DNA from: Cellulosimicrobium cellulans
GTDB taxonomy: Bacteria; Actinomycetota; Actinomycetes; Actinomycetales; Cellulomonadaceae
DNA length: 48,164 bases
Direction of reading: 5' to 3'
Assembly: GCF_001722485.1 (NCBI RefSeq)
Contig: NZ_LWGL01000008.1
Span: 1-48,164, forward strand
How positions within the stretch are numbered: the stretch's first letter is position 1; every line of letters starts with the position of its first letter. The position numbers and the translations under genes were made by a program. The notes beneath the pieces were generated by a model. That model was not told the origin of the DNA, ran no database searches, and worked only from the letters and a program-made list of their open reading frames with translations. Shown one piece after another: positions 32,792-41,647 of the stretch.

Positions 32792-33895
32792 GTGACCAGC
32801 GCCGACACCTCCGCGGACGGCGGGAGCCCTGCGCACGGACGCCCGTCCCTCGTCGACCGCGCCAAGCGAGTCATGGCGTGGTGGACGTCGTCGCGCCCCG
32901 GACGGTCCTTCGCCTGGTACAACGCCCAGCACGGGCCGATCCTGTGCGGCGGCATGGCGTACGCGGCACTGTTCTCGCTCTTCGCGGCGCTCGCCATCGG
33001 GTGGACCGTCTTCATGGCGGTGCTGGGGTCCCGCACGGACCTGCGGGACGCGGTCCTCGAGCAGATCGACACGTGGCTGCCCGGCCTCGTCGGCACGGGC
33101 GGCTCCGCCGTGCTCACGCCCGACCAGCTCGTGCTCGACAACCCCGTCACGGTGACGAGCGTCGTGGCCCTGGGCGTGCTCATTTTCAGCGCGGTGGCGT
33201 TCATGGCCGCGCTGCGCAGCTCGGTGCAGGCGATGTTCGACGTGCCGCCCACCGCGCAGAACCCCGTCCTGGCGAAGGCGCGCGAGCTGGGCGGGTTCGT
33301 GCTGCTCGGCGTGGGCATCCTCGTGAGCGCCGCGGCGAGCGTCGTCGTCTCCGGGGTCGGCACGTGGCTCGCCGACCTCCTCGGCGGCTCGGTGGTGCTC
33401 ACCGTCGTCGTGCGCGGGCTCGGCATCGCGGTCGGGCTCCTCGTCGACGCCGTCGTGGTCGCGCTCGTCGTCGTCCTCGTGGGCGGTGTCCGGCCGGCTC
33501 GGCGCGACCTCGTCCTCGGCTCGCTCGTCGCCGCAGCCGCCTTCGGCGCCCTGCGCTACCTCGGGACGAGCATCGTCGTCGGCTCCGCGTCGCGGAACGC
33601 GCTCCTCGCGTCGTTCACCGTGCTCGTCACGCTCCTCGTCCTCGTCAACGTCGTCGCGCGCGTGCTCCTCATGGTCTGCGCCTGGATGGCGGACCCGCCG
33701 GAGCTCCCCGCACCGGGCGAGGAGGACGACGCGGGGCGCGACGGCGGGGGGAGCGGCCCGGGCGGCGACGTCGACCGTGACGCGGCACGGGCCCGCTGGA
33801 CGACCGAGGAGCGCGTGCGCGCCGGTCAGGGGCGTGGCCGGCCCTGGAGCGCCGTCGTCCGCGGCGTCCGGCGCGGACGCCTCACGGGCACCTGA
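32792..33895 (+). CDS. YihY/BrkB (YhjD) family inner membrane protein
   Basis: 367 residues with about six transmembrane helices. The N-terminus RPSLVDRAKRVMAWWTSSRPGRSFAWYNAQHGPILCGGMAYAALFSLFAAL is typical of the YhjD-like actinobacterial branch; later LRSSVQAMFDVPP and ARVLLMVCAWM also fit. The C-terminal about 75 residues are hydrophilic and rich in Asp, Gly and Arg. Formerly called ribonuclease BN, but that activity belongs to another protein; the true function is not settled (transport has been proposed). GTG 32792 has a TAGGGT box at 6 bases. A strong hairpin follows. Confidence 0.9.
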   Translation: MTSADTSADGGSPAHGRPSLVDRAKRVMAWWTSSRPGRSFAWYNAQHGPILCGGMAYAALFSLFAALAIGWTVFMAVLGSRTDLRDAVLEQIDTWLPGLVGTGGSAVLTPDQLVLDNPVTVTSVVALGVLIFSAVAFMAALRSSVQAMFDVPPTAQNPVLAKARELGGFVLLGVGILVSAAASVVVSGVGTWLADLLGGSVVLTVVVRGLGIAVGLLVDAVVVALVVVLVGGVRPARRDLVLGSLVAAAAFGALRYLGTSIVVGSASRNALLASFTVLVTLLVLVNVVARVLLMVCAWMADPPELPAPGEEDDAGRDGGGSGPGGDVDRDAARARWTTEERVRAGQGRGRPWSAVVRGVRRGRLTGT

Positions 33896-33935
33896 CCGCA
33901 GCGGACGTCCGACCCCGGCAGCCGCCCGCACGACA

Positions 33936-33973
33936 GCGGCGCCCCGCCCCGGTGGACCGGGACGGGGCGCCGC
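33936..33973. terminator. Bidirectional terminator hairpin between the BrkB gene and sdhB
   Basis: A stem of about 18 bp with one mismatch (33936-33953 with 33956-33973) centred on TGGA, between two convergent genes: 40 bases after one stop and 12 bases from the other. It can fold on either strand. Confidence 0.75.
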
Positions 33974-33985
33974 AAGCAGGACGCG

Positions 33986-34753
33986 TCAGAACGCGCGCGT
34001 GATCATCGCGCGCTTGACCTCCTGGATGGCCTTCGTGACCTCGATGCCGCGGGGGCACGCCTCGGTGCAGTTGAAGGTCGTGCGGCAGCGCCACACGCCC
34101 TCCTTGTCGTTGAGGATCTCGAGGCGCTGCGTGGCGCCCTCGTCGCGGCTGTCGAAGATGAAGCGGTGCGCGTTGACGATCGCGGCCGGACCGAAGTACT
34201 GGCCGTCGGTCCAGAACACGGGGCACGACGACGTGCACGCGGCGCACAGGATGCACTTGGTGGTGTCGTCGAACCGCTCGCGCTGCTCGGCGGACTGCAG
34301 GCGCTCCTTGCTCGGCTCGTTCCCGGTCGTGATGAGGAACGGCATGATCTCGCGGTAGGAGGCGAAGAACGGCTCCATGTCCACGACGAGGTCCTTGACC
34401 ACGGGCAGGCCCTTGATGGGCTCGACCGTGATCGGCCTGTCGGGGTTGACGTCCTTGAGGAGCGTCTTGCACGCGAGGCGGTTGCGGCCGTTGATGCGCA
34501 TGGCGTCCGAGCCGCACACGCCGTGCGCGCACGAGCGGCGGAACGTCAGGGAGCCGTCGTGCTCCCACTTGATCTTGTGCAGGGCGTCGAGCACGCGGTC
34601 GGTGCCGTGCGCCATGACGGTGAACTCGTCCCAGTACGCGTCCTCGCCGTGCGTGGACTCGGGGGAGTAGCGGCGGATCCGGAGGGTCACCTCGAACGAG
34701 GGGATCTCCCCGGCCTTCGCCTCGGGTGCGGGTGCGTCGAGTGTGGCAGTCAT
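33986..34753 (-). CDS. sdhB: Succinate dehydrogenase iron-sulfur subunit
   Basis: 255-residue electron-transfer subunit of complex II. [2Fe-2S] ligands C75, C80, D83 and C95 (Asp in place of the third Cys, as in E. coli); [4Fe-4S] ligands C167, C170, C173 and C233; [3Fe-4S] ligands C177, C223 and C229. All cluster ligands are present, so it should be active. The N-terminal 17 residues are Ala/Glu-rich. Start ATG 34753 shares one base with the sdhA stop. Last gene of the sdhCDAB operon, closed by the hairpin. Confidence 0.97.
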   Translation of the reverse strand: MTATLDAPAPEAKAGEIPSFEVTLRIRRYSPESTHGEDAYWDEFTVMAHGTDRVLDALHKIKWEHDGSLTFRRSCAHGVCGSDAMRINGRNRLACKTLLKDVNPDRPITVEPIKGLPVVKDLVVDMEPFFASYREIMPFLITTGNEPSKERLQSAEQRERFDDTTKCILCAACTSSCPVFWTDGQYFGPAAIVNAHRFIFDSRDEGATQRLEILNDKEGVWRCRTTFNCTEACPRGIEVTKAIQEVKRAMITRAF

Positions 34754-36597
34754 CAGTACTTCCGCTCCATGGGCTCGTACCGGGTCTGGGTGACGGGCTT
34801 GGAGCCCAGGGCGACCTTGTAGCCGTCGAAGTGCTCGACGTGGTCGAAGTAGCCCGGGACGTGACCGTCGACCAGCCTGTCGTCGGCCGTCCCGGCCTCG
34901 GTGGGGCGGCGGTACGCCATCGTGTGCAGCATGTAGTTGGCGTCGTCGCGGCTCGGGTAGTCCTCGCGGTAGTGCCCGCCGCGCGACTCCTTGCGGTTGA
35001 GGGCGGCGACGACCGTGACCTCGGCGATGTCGAGGAGGAAGCCGAGCTCGATCGCCTCGAGCAGGTCCGTGTTGAACAGCCGGCCCTTGTCCTGGACGGA
35101 CACGTTCCGGTAGCGCTTCTGCAGGCCGCGGATGTCGGTGAGGGCCTGGTTGAGCGACTCGCCGGTGCGGAACACCTGGGCGTTGGCGTCCATCGTCTCC
35201 TGGAGCGCCTTGCGCACGTCGGCGACGCGCTCGCCGTCGGGACGGTTGCGCATCTCCTCGAGCTGGGCGATCACGCTGGCCGCGGGGTTCTCCGGCAGCT
35301 CGGTGAACGACGCGGTCGCCGCGTAGGCGGCCGCGGTGCGCCCGGCGCGCTTGCCGAAGACGTTGATGTCGAGCAGCGAGTTCGTGCCGAGGCGGTTCGA
35401 GCCGTGCACGCTCACGCACGCGACCTCGCCGGCCGCGTAGAGGCCCTTGACGACGTGGCTGCTGTCGCGCAGCACCTCGGCGTCGACATTCGTCGGGATG
35501 CCACCCATCGCGTAGTGCGCGGTGGGGTACACCGGGACGGGCTCGGTGTACGGCTCGATGCCGAGGTACGTGCGCGCGAACTCGGTGATGTCCGGGAGCT
35601 TGGCGTCGATGTGCGCGGGCTCCAGGTGCGTGAGATCGAGCAGGACGTAGTCCTTGTTCGGCCCGGCGCCGCGGCCCTCGCGCACCTCGTTCGCCATCGA
35701 CCGGGCGACGATGTCGCGCGGCGCGAGGTCCTTGATCGTGGGGGCGTAGCGCTCCATGAAGCGCTCGCCGTCCGCGTTGCGCAGGATGCCGCCCTCGCCG
35801 CGCGCCGCCTCCGACAGGAGGATGCCGAGACCGGCCAGGCCCGTCGGGTGGAACTGGAAGAACTCCATGTCCTCCAGCGGCAGGCCGCGCCGGTAGGCGA
35901 GCGCCATGCCGTCGCCCGTGAGCGTGTGCGCGTTGGACGTCGTCTTGAAGATCTTGCCCGCGCCGCCGGTGGCGAAGATGATCGCCTTCGCCTGGAAGAC
36001 GTGGATCTCGCCGGTCGCGAGGTCGTAGGCGACGACGCCGGTCGCGGTGACCGTCTCGTCGTCGGCCACCTCGCCCGCCGACAGGTCGTGGTCGGTGATG
36101 AGGTCGAGCACGTAGAACTCGTTGAAGAACTCGACGTCCTGCTTGACGCACTGCTGGTAGAGCGTCTGGAGGATCATGTGGCCCGTGCGGTCGGCCGCGT
36201 AGCACGAGCGGCGCACGGCGGCCTCGCCGTGGTTGCGCGTGTGGCCGCCGAACCGGCGCTGGTCGATGCGGCCCTCGGGCGTGCGGTTGAACGGCAGGCC
36301 CATGCGCTCGAGGTCGAGGACGGCGTCGATGGCCTCCTTGGCCATGATCTCCGCGGCGTCCTGGTCGACGAGGTAGTCACCGCCCTTGACCGTGTCGAAC
36401 GTGTGCCACTCCCAGTTGTCCTCCTCGACGTTGGCGAGGGCGGCGCACATGCCGCCCTGCGCCGCGCCCGTGTGGGAGCGCGTCGGGTACAGCTTAGAGA
36501 TGACGGCCGTGCGGACCTTGCTGGAGGACTCCAGCGCCGCGCGCATCCCGGCGCCGCCTGCGCCGACGATGACGACGTCGTACTGATGGGTTTGCAT
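34753..36597 (-). CDS. sdhA: Succinate dehydrogenase flavoprotein subunit
   Basis: 614-residue catalytic subunit oxidising succinate to fumarate. FAD-binding GAGGAG at 12-17, the covalent-FAD histidine H42 in [21 protein letters not shown], and the active-site arginine regions in [27 protein letters not shown] and [20 protein letters not shown]. Length is normal for SdhA. ATG 36597 follows AGGAGGCATCGG. It lies 69 bases after sdhD; that gap contains a 16-base G/C palindrome (36640-36655) that could influence processing or relative expression. It overlaps sdhB by one base. Confidence 0.97.
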   Translation of the reverse strand: MQTHQYDVVIVGAGGAGMRAALESSSKVRTAVISKLYPTRSHTGAAQGGMCAALANVEEDNWEWHTFDTVKGGDYLVDQDAAEIMAKEAIDAVLDLERMGLPFNRTPEGRIDQRRFGGHTRNHGEAAVRRSCYAADRTGHMILQTLYQQCVKQDVEFFNEFYVLDLITDHDLSAGEVADDETVTATGVVAYDLATGEIHVFQAKAIIFATGGAGKIFKTTSNAHTLTGDGMALAYRRGLPLEDMEFFQFHPTGLAGLGILLSEAARGEGGILRNADGERFMERYAPTIKDLAPRDIVARSMANEVREGRGAGPNKDYVLLDLTHLEPAHIDAKLPDITEFARTYLGIEPYTEPVPVYPTAHYAMGGIPTNVDAEVLRDSSHVVKGLYAAGEVACVSVHGSNRLGTNSLLDINVFGKRAGRTAAAYAATASFTELPENPAASVIAQLEEMRNRPDGERVADVRKALQETMDANAQVFRTGESLNQALTDIRGLQKRYRNVSVQDKGRLFNTDLLEAIELGFLLDIAEVTVVAALNRKESRGGHYREDYPSRDDANYMLHTMAYRRPTEAGTADDRLVDGHVPGYFDHVEHFDGYKVALGSKPVTQTRYEPMERKY

Positions 36598-36666
36598 CGG
36601 TTCCGATGCCTCCTGGGAGAGAGCGGGGGGTGGGGCTGCGCCGGCCGCGGCCGGCGGGGGCGTGGG

Positions 36667-37125
36667 TCAGGCGGTGCAGAACGACGCGAGCAGCTCGGCC
36701 GGCGCGCCCGCGGGGCACGGGTCGAACGTGAAGATCACGAGCGTGCCCAGCACGGTGACGACCGTGAACGCGAGGTAGAGCGCGAGCTTGAGCACGAGGC
36801 GGGTGCCGTCGCGCTCCGCGTAGTCGTTGATGATCGTGCGGACGCCGTTCGTGCCGTGGAACATGGCGAGCCACAGCATGAGCAGGTCCCAGATCTGCCA
36901 GAACGGCGACGCCCACTTGCCGGCGACGAAGCCGAAGTCAATGGCGTGCACGCCCTCGCCGACCATGAGGTTGACGAAGAGGTGGCCGAAGATCAGGACG
37001 ATCAGCACGACGCCCGAGGCGCGCATGAAGACCCAGCTGTACAGCTCGAAGTTGCTCCGCGTGGACTTGCGGCGCTTGTACGGGTCGCGCGGCGCGGCGA
37101 CCTCCACCGTGGGCGCGGCGGCCAT
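36667..37125 (-). CDS. sdhD: Succinate dehydrogenase membrane anchor subunit
   Basis: 152-residue membrane anchor with three transmembrane helices (about 30-52, 73-92, 110-131). The pattern RSNFELYSWVFMRASGVVLIVLIFGHLFVNLMV and WDLLMLWLAMFHGTNGVRTIINDY is that of actinobacterial SdhD; histidines in GHLF and MFHG are candidate heme b ligands. It ends with a short hydrophilic tail containing two cysteines. Start ATG 37125 shares one base with the sdhC stop (TGATG). Confidence 0.93.
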   Translation of the reverse strand: MAAAPTVEVAAPRDPYKRRKSTRSNFELYSWVFMRASGVVLIVLIFGHLFVNLMVGEGVHAIDFGFVAGKWASPFWQIWDLLMLWLAMFHGTNGVRTIINDYAERDGTRLVLKLALYLAFTVVTVLGTLVIFTFDPCPAGAPAELLASFCTA

Positions 37126-37508
37126 CAGTGTCCCCCTCCGAACACGTTCATGAGGTGGCGCGGCAGGAAGCCGGCCATCGTCACGACGAACAGACCGACG
37201 ACGATCCACAGCATCGCGCGCTGGTAGCGCGGCCCCTTGGCCCAGAAGTCGACGAGGACGATGCGGACGCCGTTGAACGCGTGGAACACGATGGCGGCGA
37301 CCAGGCCCGCCTCGCCGAGCCCCATGATCGGCGTCTGGTACGTGCCGATGACGGCGTTGTACGCCTCGGGGGAGACCCGCACCAGTGCCGTGTCGAGCAC
37401 GTGGACGAGCAGGAAGAAGAAGATGAGCACGCCGGTCACGCGGTGCGCGACCCACGACCACATGCCTTCACGGCCGCGGTAGAGCGTGCCGGCAGGTGCA
37501 CTGGGCAC
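37125..37508 (-). CDS. sdhC: Succinate dehydrogenase cytochrome b556 subunit
   Basis: 127-residue first anchor subunit with three transmembrane helices. TLYRGREGMWSWVAHRVTGVLIFFFLLVHVLDTAL supplies the quinone/heme-binding HRVTG and HV histidines. Start GTG 37508 has a strong AGGAGG about 10 bases upstream; the frame is open to 37730 but the extension has no family resemblance and crosses the probable promoter region (a TATGGT box at 37616-37611 on this strand lies about 100 bases upstream). First gene of the sdhCDAB operon. Confidence 0.93.
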   Translation of the reverse strand: MPSAPAGTLYRGREGMWSWVAHRVTGVLIFFFLLVHVLDTALVRVSPEAYNAVIGTYQTPIMGLGEAGLVAAIVFHAFNGVRIVLVDFWAKGPRYQRAMLWIVVGLFVVTMAGFLPRHLMNVFGGGH

Positions 37509-37718
37509 TTTGGGGGCCTCCTGTGGCGAGGTCAGGGGAGAGATGCCGGGTGATCCCGGAGCCGGCCCGGTCCGGGGCGGGGCCGTCGTCGGCTTCGGTC
37601 TCTGGGAATCACCATAGGACCTCCACGTCGAGGTCCGGACGCCGCCGGGCCGTCGGGGCAGGTCCTGGGCCGCGTTTGTGAGGGATCCCACAGGCGACGG
37701 GGGAACTGGGCCTCTCAT

Positions 37719-37724
37719 TATGCT
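37719..37724 (+). promoter_or_regulatory. Predicted -10 box of leaderless manC
   Basis: TATGCT ends 6 bases before ATG 37731. The 222-base sdhC-manC gap otherwise holds the sdh leader and no gene. Confidence 0.55.
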
Positions 37725-37730
37725 GCGCAC

Positions 37731-38870
37731 ATGGGCCCTTCTCCGTCACGTGCCGCGTCCGCCCCGATCCCCGGGTTCCACGCCGTCGTCCCCGCCGGGG
37801 GAGCAGGAACCAGGCTCTGGCCTCTCTCGCGCGCCGGGTCGCCGAAGTTCCTGCTCGACCTGACCGGCTCGGGGCGCACGCTGCTCCAGGCCACGGTCGA
37901 CCGGCTCGCGCCGCTCGCGGGGCGGGACGGGATCGTGCTGGTCACGGGCGACCGGCACGTCGCGGCGGCGCGCACGCAGCTGCCGGAGCTGCCCGCCGGG
38001 AACGTGCTCGCGGAGCCCTCGCCGCGCGACTCGATGGCGGCGATCGGGCTCGCCGCGGCCGTCCTCGAGCAGCGGCACGGCGACGTGGTGCTCGGGTCGT
38101 TCGCCGCGGACCAGGTCATCACGGGCAAGGACGCCTTCGAGTCGTCGGTGCGCGAGGCGGTCGAGGCGGCCCGTGCCGGGTACGTCGTGACGATCGGCAT
38201 CGCGGCGTCGCGGCCGTCCACGGCGTTCGGCTACGTGCACAGCGGGGACGCGCTCGGCGTCGAGGGGGCGCCGTCCGCGCTGCACGTGCGCGGCTTCACC
38301 GAGAAGCCCGACGCCGCCACGGCCCAGCGCTACCTCGCGTCGGGGGAGTACCGGTGGAACGCGGGCATGTTCATCGTGCGCACCTCGGTCCTGCTCGGCC
38401 ACCTCGCGGATCAGCGGCCCGAGCTGCACGACGGCCTGCGCGCCGTCGCCGCCGCGTGGGACACGCCGGAGCGCGACCGGGTGCTCGCCGCGACGTGGCC
38501 GGCGCTCGAGAAGATCGCGATCGACCACGCGGTGGCCGAGCCCGTCGCCGCGGTGGGCGGCGTCGCGGTCGTGCCCGGCACGTTCGGCTGGGACGACGTC
38601 GGCGACTTCAACTCGCTCGCGGCGCTCCTGCCGTCGGTGGACAACGCCGGGTCGAAGGTGCTCGGCGACACGGGCAGGGTCGTGCGGCGCGAGAGCGCCG
38701 GGTCGGTCGTCGTCCCGGCCGCCGACCGGGTCGTCACGGTCCTCGGGCTCGACGACGTGGTCGTGGTCGACACGCCCGACGCGCTCCTCGTCACGACGAG
38801 GGCCCGCGCGCAGCAGGTGAAGTCCATGGTGGACACGGTGCGCGAGCTCGGGATGGACGAGCTCCTGTGA
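37731..38870 (+). CDS. manC: Mannose-1-phosphate guanylyltransferase
   Basis: 379-residue nucleotidyltransferase making GDP-mannose for glycans and mannosylated lipids. Pyrophosphorylase signature PAGGAGTRLWPLSRAGSPKFLLDL begins at residue 21; PSPRDSMAAIGLAA, RGFTEKPDAATAQRYL, YRWNAGMFI and FGWDDVGDFNSL are typical of ManC. A single catalytic domain with a short C-terminal beta part, without the phosphomannose isomerase fusion found in some proteobacteria. ATG 37731 follows a TATGCT box. It is divergent from sdh. Stop and next start overlap (GTGA). Confidence 0.93.
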   Translation: MGPSPSRAASAPIPGFHAVVPAGGAGTRLWPLSRAGSPKFLLDLTGSGRTLLQATVDRLAPLAGRDGIVLVTGDRHVAAARTQLPELPAGNVLAEPSPRDSMAAIGLAAAVLEQRHGDVVLGSFAADQVITGKDAFESSVREAVEAARAGYVVTIGIAASRPSTAFGYVHSGDALGVEGAPSALHVRGFTEKPDAATAQRYLASGEYRWNAGMFIVRTSVLLGHLADQRPELHDGLRAVAAAWDTPERDRVLAATWPALEKIAIDHAVAEPVAAVGGVAVVPGTFGWDDVGDFNSLAALLPSVDNAGSKVLGDTGRVVRRESAGSVVVPAADRVVTVLGLDDVVVVDTPDALLVTTRARAQQVKSMVDTVRELGMDELL

Positions 38871-40126
38871 GCGCGCGGACGGTGACGGCCGACCTGCTGG
38901 CCCGGTCCGCGGCGCGGTACGCCGACGAGCTCGTCGCGACGCGCCGCGACATCCACGCCCACCCCGAGGTCTCGCGCGCCGAGACCCGCACGACGGCGCT
39001 GCTCGCGGGGCGCCTGGAGCGCGCCGGGCTCGAGCCGCGGCTGCTGCCCGGCACCGGGCTCGTCTGCGACCTCGGCCCCGCGCCTGGCGAGCTCGTCCCC
39101 GGCCCCGGCGGCACCCGCGTCCCGGCGCCCGGGCGGGTCGCGCTGCGCGCGGACATCGACGCGCTGCCGCTGCAGGACCGCTGCGCCCTGCCGTGGTCGT
39201 CGACCGTGAGCGGCGTGGCGCACGCGTGCGGCCACGACGTCCACACGACCGTCGTGCTCGGCGCCGGCCTCGTGCTCGCCGACCTGCACGTGCAGGGCCG
39301 GCTGCGCCGCGGTGTCCGGCTGGTGTTCCAGCCCGCGGAGGAGGTGCAGCCGGGCGGCTCGCTCGACGTCATCGCGGCCGGCGGGCTCGACGAGGTCGAC
39401 GAGATCTACGGCGTGCACTGCGACCCCAAGACGGACGTCGGCACGGTCGGCACGCGCATCGGCCCGATCACCTCGGCCTCGGACGAGGTGTCGGTGACGA
39501 TCGCGTCGCCCGGCGGCCACACCTCGCGCCCGCACCTCACGGGCGACGTCGTGTACGCGCTCGGTCAGGTCATCACGCAGGTGCCCGCGGTGCTCGGGCG
39601 GCGGCTCGACCCGCGGTCGGGCGTGAACCTCACGTGGGGAGCGGTGCACGCGGGGTCGGCGCACAACGCGATCCCGAGCACCGGCACCGTGCGCGGGACG
39701 CTGCGCTGCCTCGACGTGCGCGCGTGGGAGTTCGCCGGCCAGGTCCTGCACGACGCGGTCGAGCAGGTCGTGGCCCCCTATGAGGTCGAGGTGACGGTGC
39801 ACCACACGCGCGGCGTGCCCCCGGTGGAGAACGACGCGCGCTGCACCGGCCTGCTCGAGGCCGCCGCGCGGGACGTCCTCGGGCCCGACGCGGTGACGCT
39901 CACGGAGCAGTCGCTCGGCGGCGAGGACTTCGCGTGGTACCTCACCAAGGTGCCGGGCGCGATGGCGCGGCTGGGCACGCGCACCCCGGGCGGGCGCTCC
40001 TACGACCTCCACCAGGGCGACCTCCAGGTCGACGAGCGCGCGATCGACGCCGGGGTGCGCCTCCTCGCGCGCGTCGCGCTCGGCGGCGGTCCGGTCGAGC
40101 GCGCGGACGCCGCGGGCGACCTCTGA
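38867..40126 (+). CDS. M20D family amidohydrolase/metallopeptidase
   Basis: 419-residue zinc or manganese hydrolase of the IAA-amino acid/hippurate/N-acyl-amino acid amidohydrolase type. Metal-binding positions are seen in HACGHDVHTT (C121, H123), the catalytic QPAEE (E158/E159) and YGVHCDP (H184), with a dimerisation domain (about 205-320) and a final GGEDFAWYLTKVPGAM. The family normally removes acyl groups from amino acids; the true substrate is not known. GTG 38867 overlaps the manC stop by four bases, an unexpected partner for it. Confidence 0.88.
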   Translation: MSARTVTADLLARSAARYADELVATRRDIHAHPEVSRAETRTTALLAGRLERAGLEPRLLPGTGLVCDLGPAPGELVPGPGGTRVPAPGRVALRADIDALPLQDRCALPWSSTVSGVAHACGHDVHTTVVLGAGLVLADLHVQGRLRRGVRLVFQPAEEVQPGGSLDVIAAGGLDEVDEIYGVHCDPKTDVGTVGTRIGPITSASDEVSVTIASPGGHTSRPHLTGDVVYALGQVITQVPAVLGRRLDPRSGVNLTWGAVHAGSAHNAIPSTGTVRGTLRCLDVRAWEFAGQVLHDAVEQVVAPYEVEVTVHHTRGVPPVENDARCTGLLEAAARDVLGPDAVTLTEQSLGGEDFAWYLTKVPGAMARLGTRTPGGRSYDLHQGDLQVDERAIDAGVRLLARVALGGGPVERADAAGDL

Positions 40127-40193
40127 CGGTCCGCCACGTGGACGCTCGTCCGCCGGGGCTGAGACGGGCGATGACGCTTGCATAACGAAGTGG

Positions 40194-40295
40194 CCGCGCA
40201 ACCGCCGCGCAACGTGCGCGGCACACGGGGCTGGCTAGTGTTCCGTCTCATGGAGGCCGACGGACCGGTCCTCCCGCGCAACGGTGCGCGGGGAG
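40194..40295. promoter_or_regulatory. Repeated CCGCGCAAC words in the nucleoside-operon promoter region
   Basis: CCGCGCAAC occurs at 40194-40202, 40205-40213 and 40274-40282. The second and third continue as inverted partners (GTGCGCGG), forming hairpins or dyads at 40204-40222 and 40271-40295. A TAGTGT box (40236-40241) lies between them, about 110 bases before the BMP gene. The layout suits an operator for a regulator of nucleoside uptake; no regulator gene is adjacent. The rest of the 40127-40350 gap shows nothing else. Confidence 0.45.
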
Positions 40296-40350
40296 TCCCA
40301 GGGGTCCACCCCTGCGCGGCCCGGAAGACGACAGCGACAGGAGCAAGAAG

Positions 40351-41445
40351 GTGAAGAGAGCGACTCAGGTCACCGCGCTCGCGGCGGTCGCCGCGCTCGC
40401 GCTGGCGGCGTGCGGTGCGGCGCCGGAGGACGACGAGACCACCGGCGGTGGCGGCGAGGCGACCGGGGGCAACTCCGACTTCTCCGCGTGCATGGTCTCC
40501 GACCAGGGCGGCTTCGACGACCAGTCCTTCAACCAGGCCGGCTACGAGGGCCTGGAGCAGGCCGAGGAGGAGCTGGGCATCACGGTCCACGAGGTCGAGT
40601 CCCAGGCGGACACCGACTACGGGCCCAACATCGACAACCTCGTCCAGCAGGGCTGCAACCTCGTCATCGGCGTCGGGTTCCTCCTCGAGGACCCCATCCA
40701 GGCGGCGGCCGAGGCCAACCCGGACACGAACTTCGCGCTCATCGACTCGCCGTTCTCGGACGCGGAGCAGAACCCCGTCGAGCTGGAGAACGCCAAGCCC
40801 ATCCTGTTCAACACGGCGGAGGCCGCGTTCCTCGCGGGCTACCTCGCCGCGGGCATGAGCGAGTCCGACACCGTGGCGACCTTCGGCGGCCTCCAGATCC
40901 CGTCCGTGATGATCTTCATGGACGGCTTCGCGGACGGCGTCGCGAAGTACAACGAGGACAACGGCACCGACGTCACGCTCCTCGGCTGGGACAAGGAGGC
41001 CCAGACGGGCACCTTCACCGGTGACTTCGAGAACCAGGCGAACGGCCAGAACGTCACCCAGGGCTTCATCGACCAGGGCGCCGACATCATCATGCCGGTC
41101 GCGGGCCCCGTGGGCCTCGGCGCGGCGGCCGCCGCCGAGGGCGCCGGCGCGAAGCTCATCTGGGTCGACTCGGACGGCTACCTCACGACCGACTACGGCA
41201 GCATCATCCTCACGTCGGTCATGAAGCAGATCGGCCCGGCCGTGTTCGACACGGTCAGCGAGTCCGCCGAGGGCAGCTTCACCAACGAGCCGTACGTCGG
41301 CACGCTGGAGAACGAGGGCGTCGGCCTCGCGCCGTTCCACGACTTCGAGGACGCGGTGCCGGTGGAGCTGCAGGACAAGCTCGCCGAGTACCAGGAGCAG
41401 ATCATCGCGGGCGACCTGGTGGTGGAGACCCCGAACGCTCCGTGA
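40351..41445 (+). CDS. BMP family nucleoside-binding lipoprotein
   Basis: 364-residue extracytoplasmic substrate-binding protein of the PnrA/BmpA type. The N-terminus has a lipoprotein signal with lipobox LAAC (C21), then a Gly/Glu/Thr linker (to about 42). The mature part reads SACMVSDQGGFDDQSFNQAGYEGLE, FLLEDPIQAAAEANPDTNFALIDSPF, and NVTQGFIDQGADIIMPVAGPVG, as in nucleoside/purine-binding BMP proteins. GTG 40351 follows ACAGGAGC. First gene of the transport operon; the hairpin behind it may let it be made in excess of the membrane parts. Confidence 0.93.
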   Translation: MKRATQVTALAAVAALALAACGAAPEDDETTGGGGEATGGNSDFSACMVSDQGGFDDQSFNQAGYEGLEQAEEELGITVHEVESQADTDYGPNIDNLVQQGCNLVIGVGFLLEDPIQAAAEANPDTNFALIDSPFSDAEQNPVELENAKPILFNTAEAAFLAGYLAAGMSESDTVATFGGLQIPSVMIFMDGFADGVAKYNEDNGTDVTLLGWDKEAQTGTFTGDFENQANGQNVTQGFIDQGADIIMPVAGPVGLGAAAAAEGAGAKLIWVDSDGYLTTDYGSIILTSVMKQIGPAVFDTVSESAEGSFTNEPYVGTLENEGVGLAPFHDFEDAVPVELQDKLAEYQEQIIAGDLVVETPNAP

Positions 41446-41463
41446 CGACCGGTCACGAGCACC

Positions 41464-41493
41464 GCGCGGCCGGGCCCTCGGGCCCGGCCGCGC
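41464..41493 (+). terminator. Intra-operon hairpin between the BMP gene and the ATPase gene
   Basis: A perfect 14-bp stem (41464-41477 with 41480-41493), practically all G/C, starting 19 bases after the BMP stop and 155 bases before the ATPase gene, with no T tract. It is well placed to act as a partial terminator or a 3' stabiliser of the binding-protein message. The remaining gap to 41647 shows nothing else. Confidence 0.65.
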
Positions 41494-41647
41494 CCCACGG
41501 TGGCCCGGGCGGACGCCCGGGCCATCGTCCTGATCAGCGGGGCGCGCACGGCGTCCCCACGACGAGCGGCAGCCGGCCGGCACGACGCGACGTGCGCACC
41601 GGGGTGCGGTTCGATGGACGAGGCGGACGAACGGAAGAGGCCGACCG

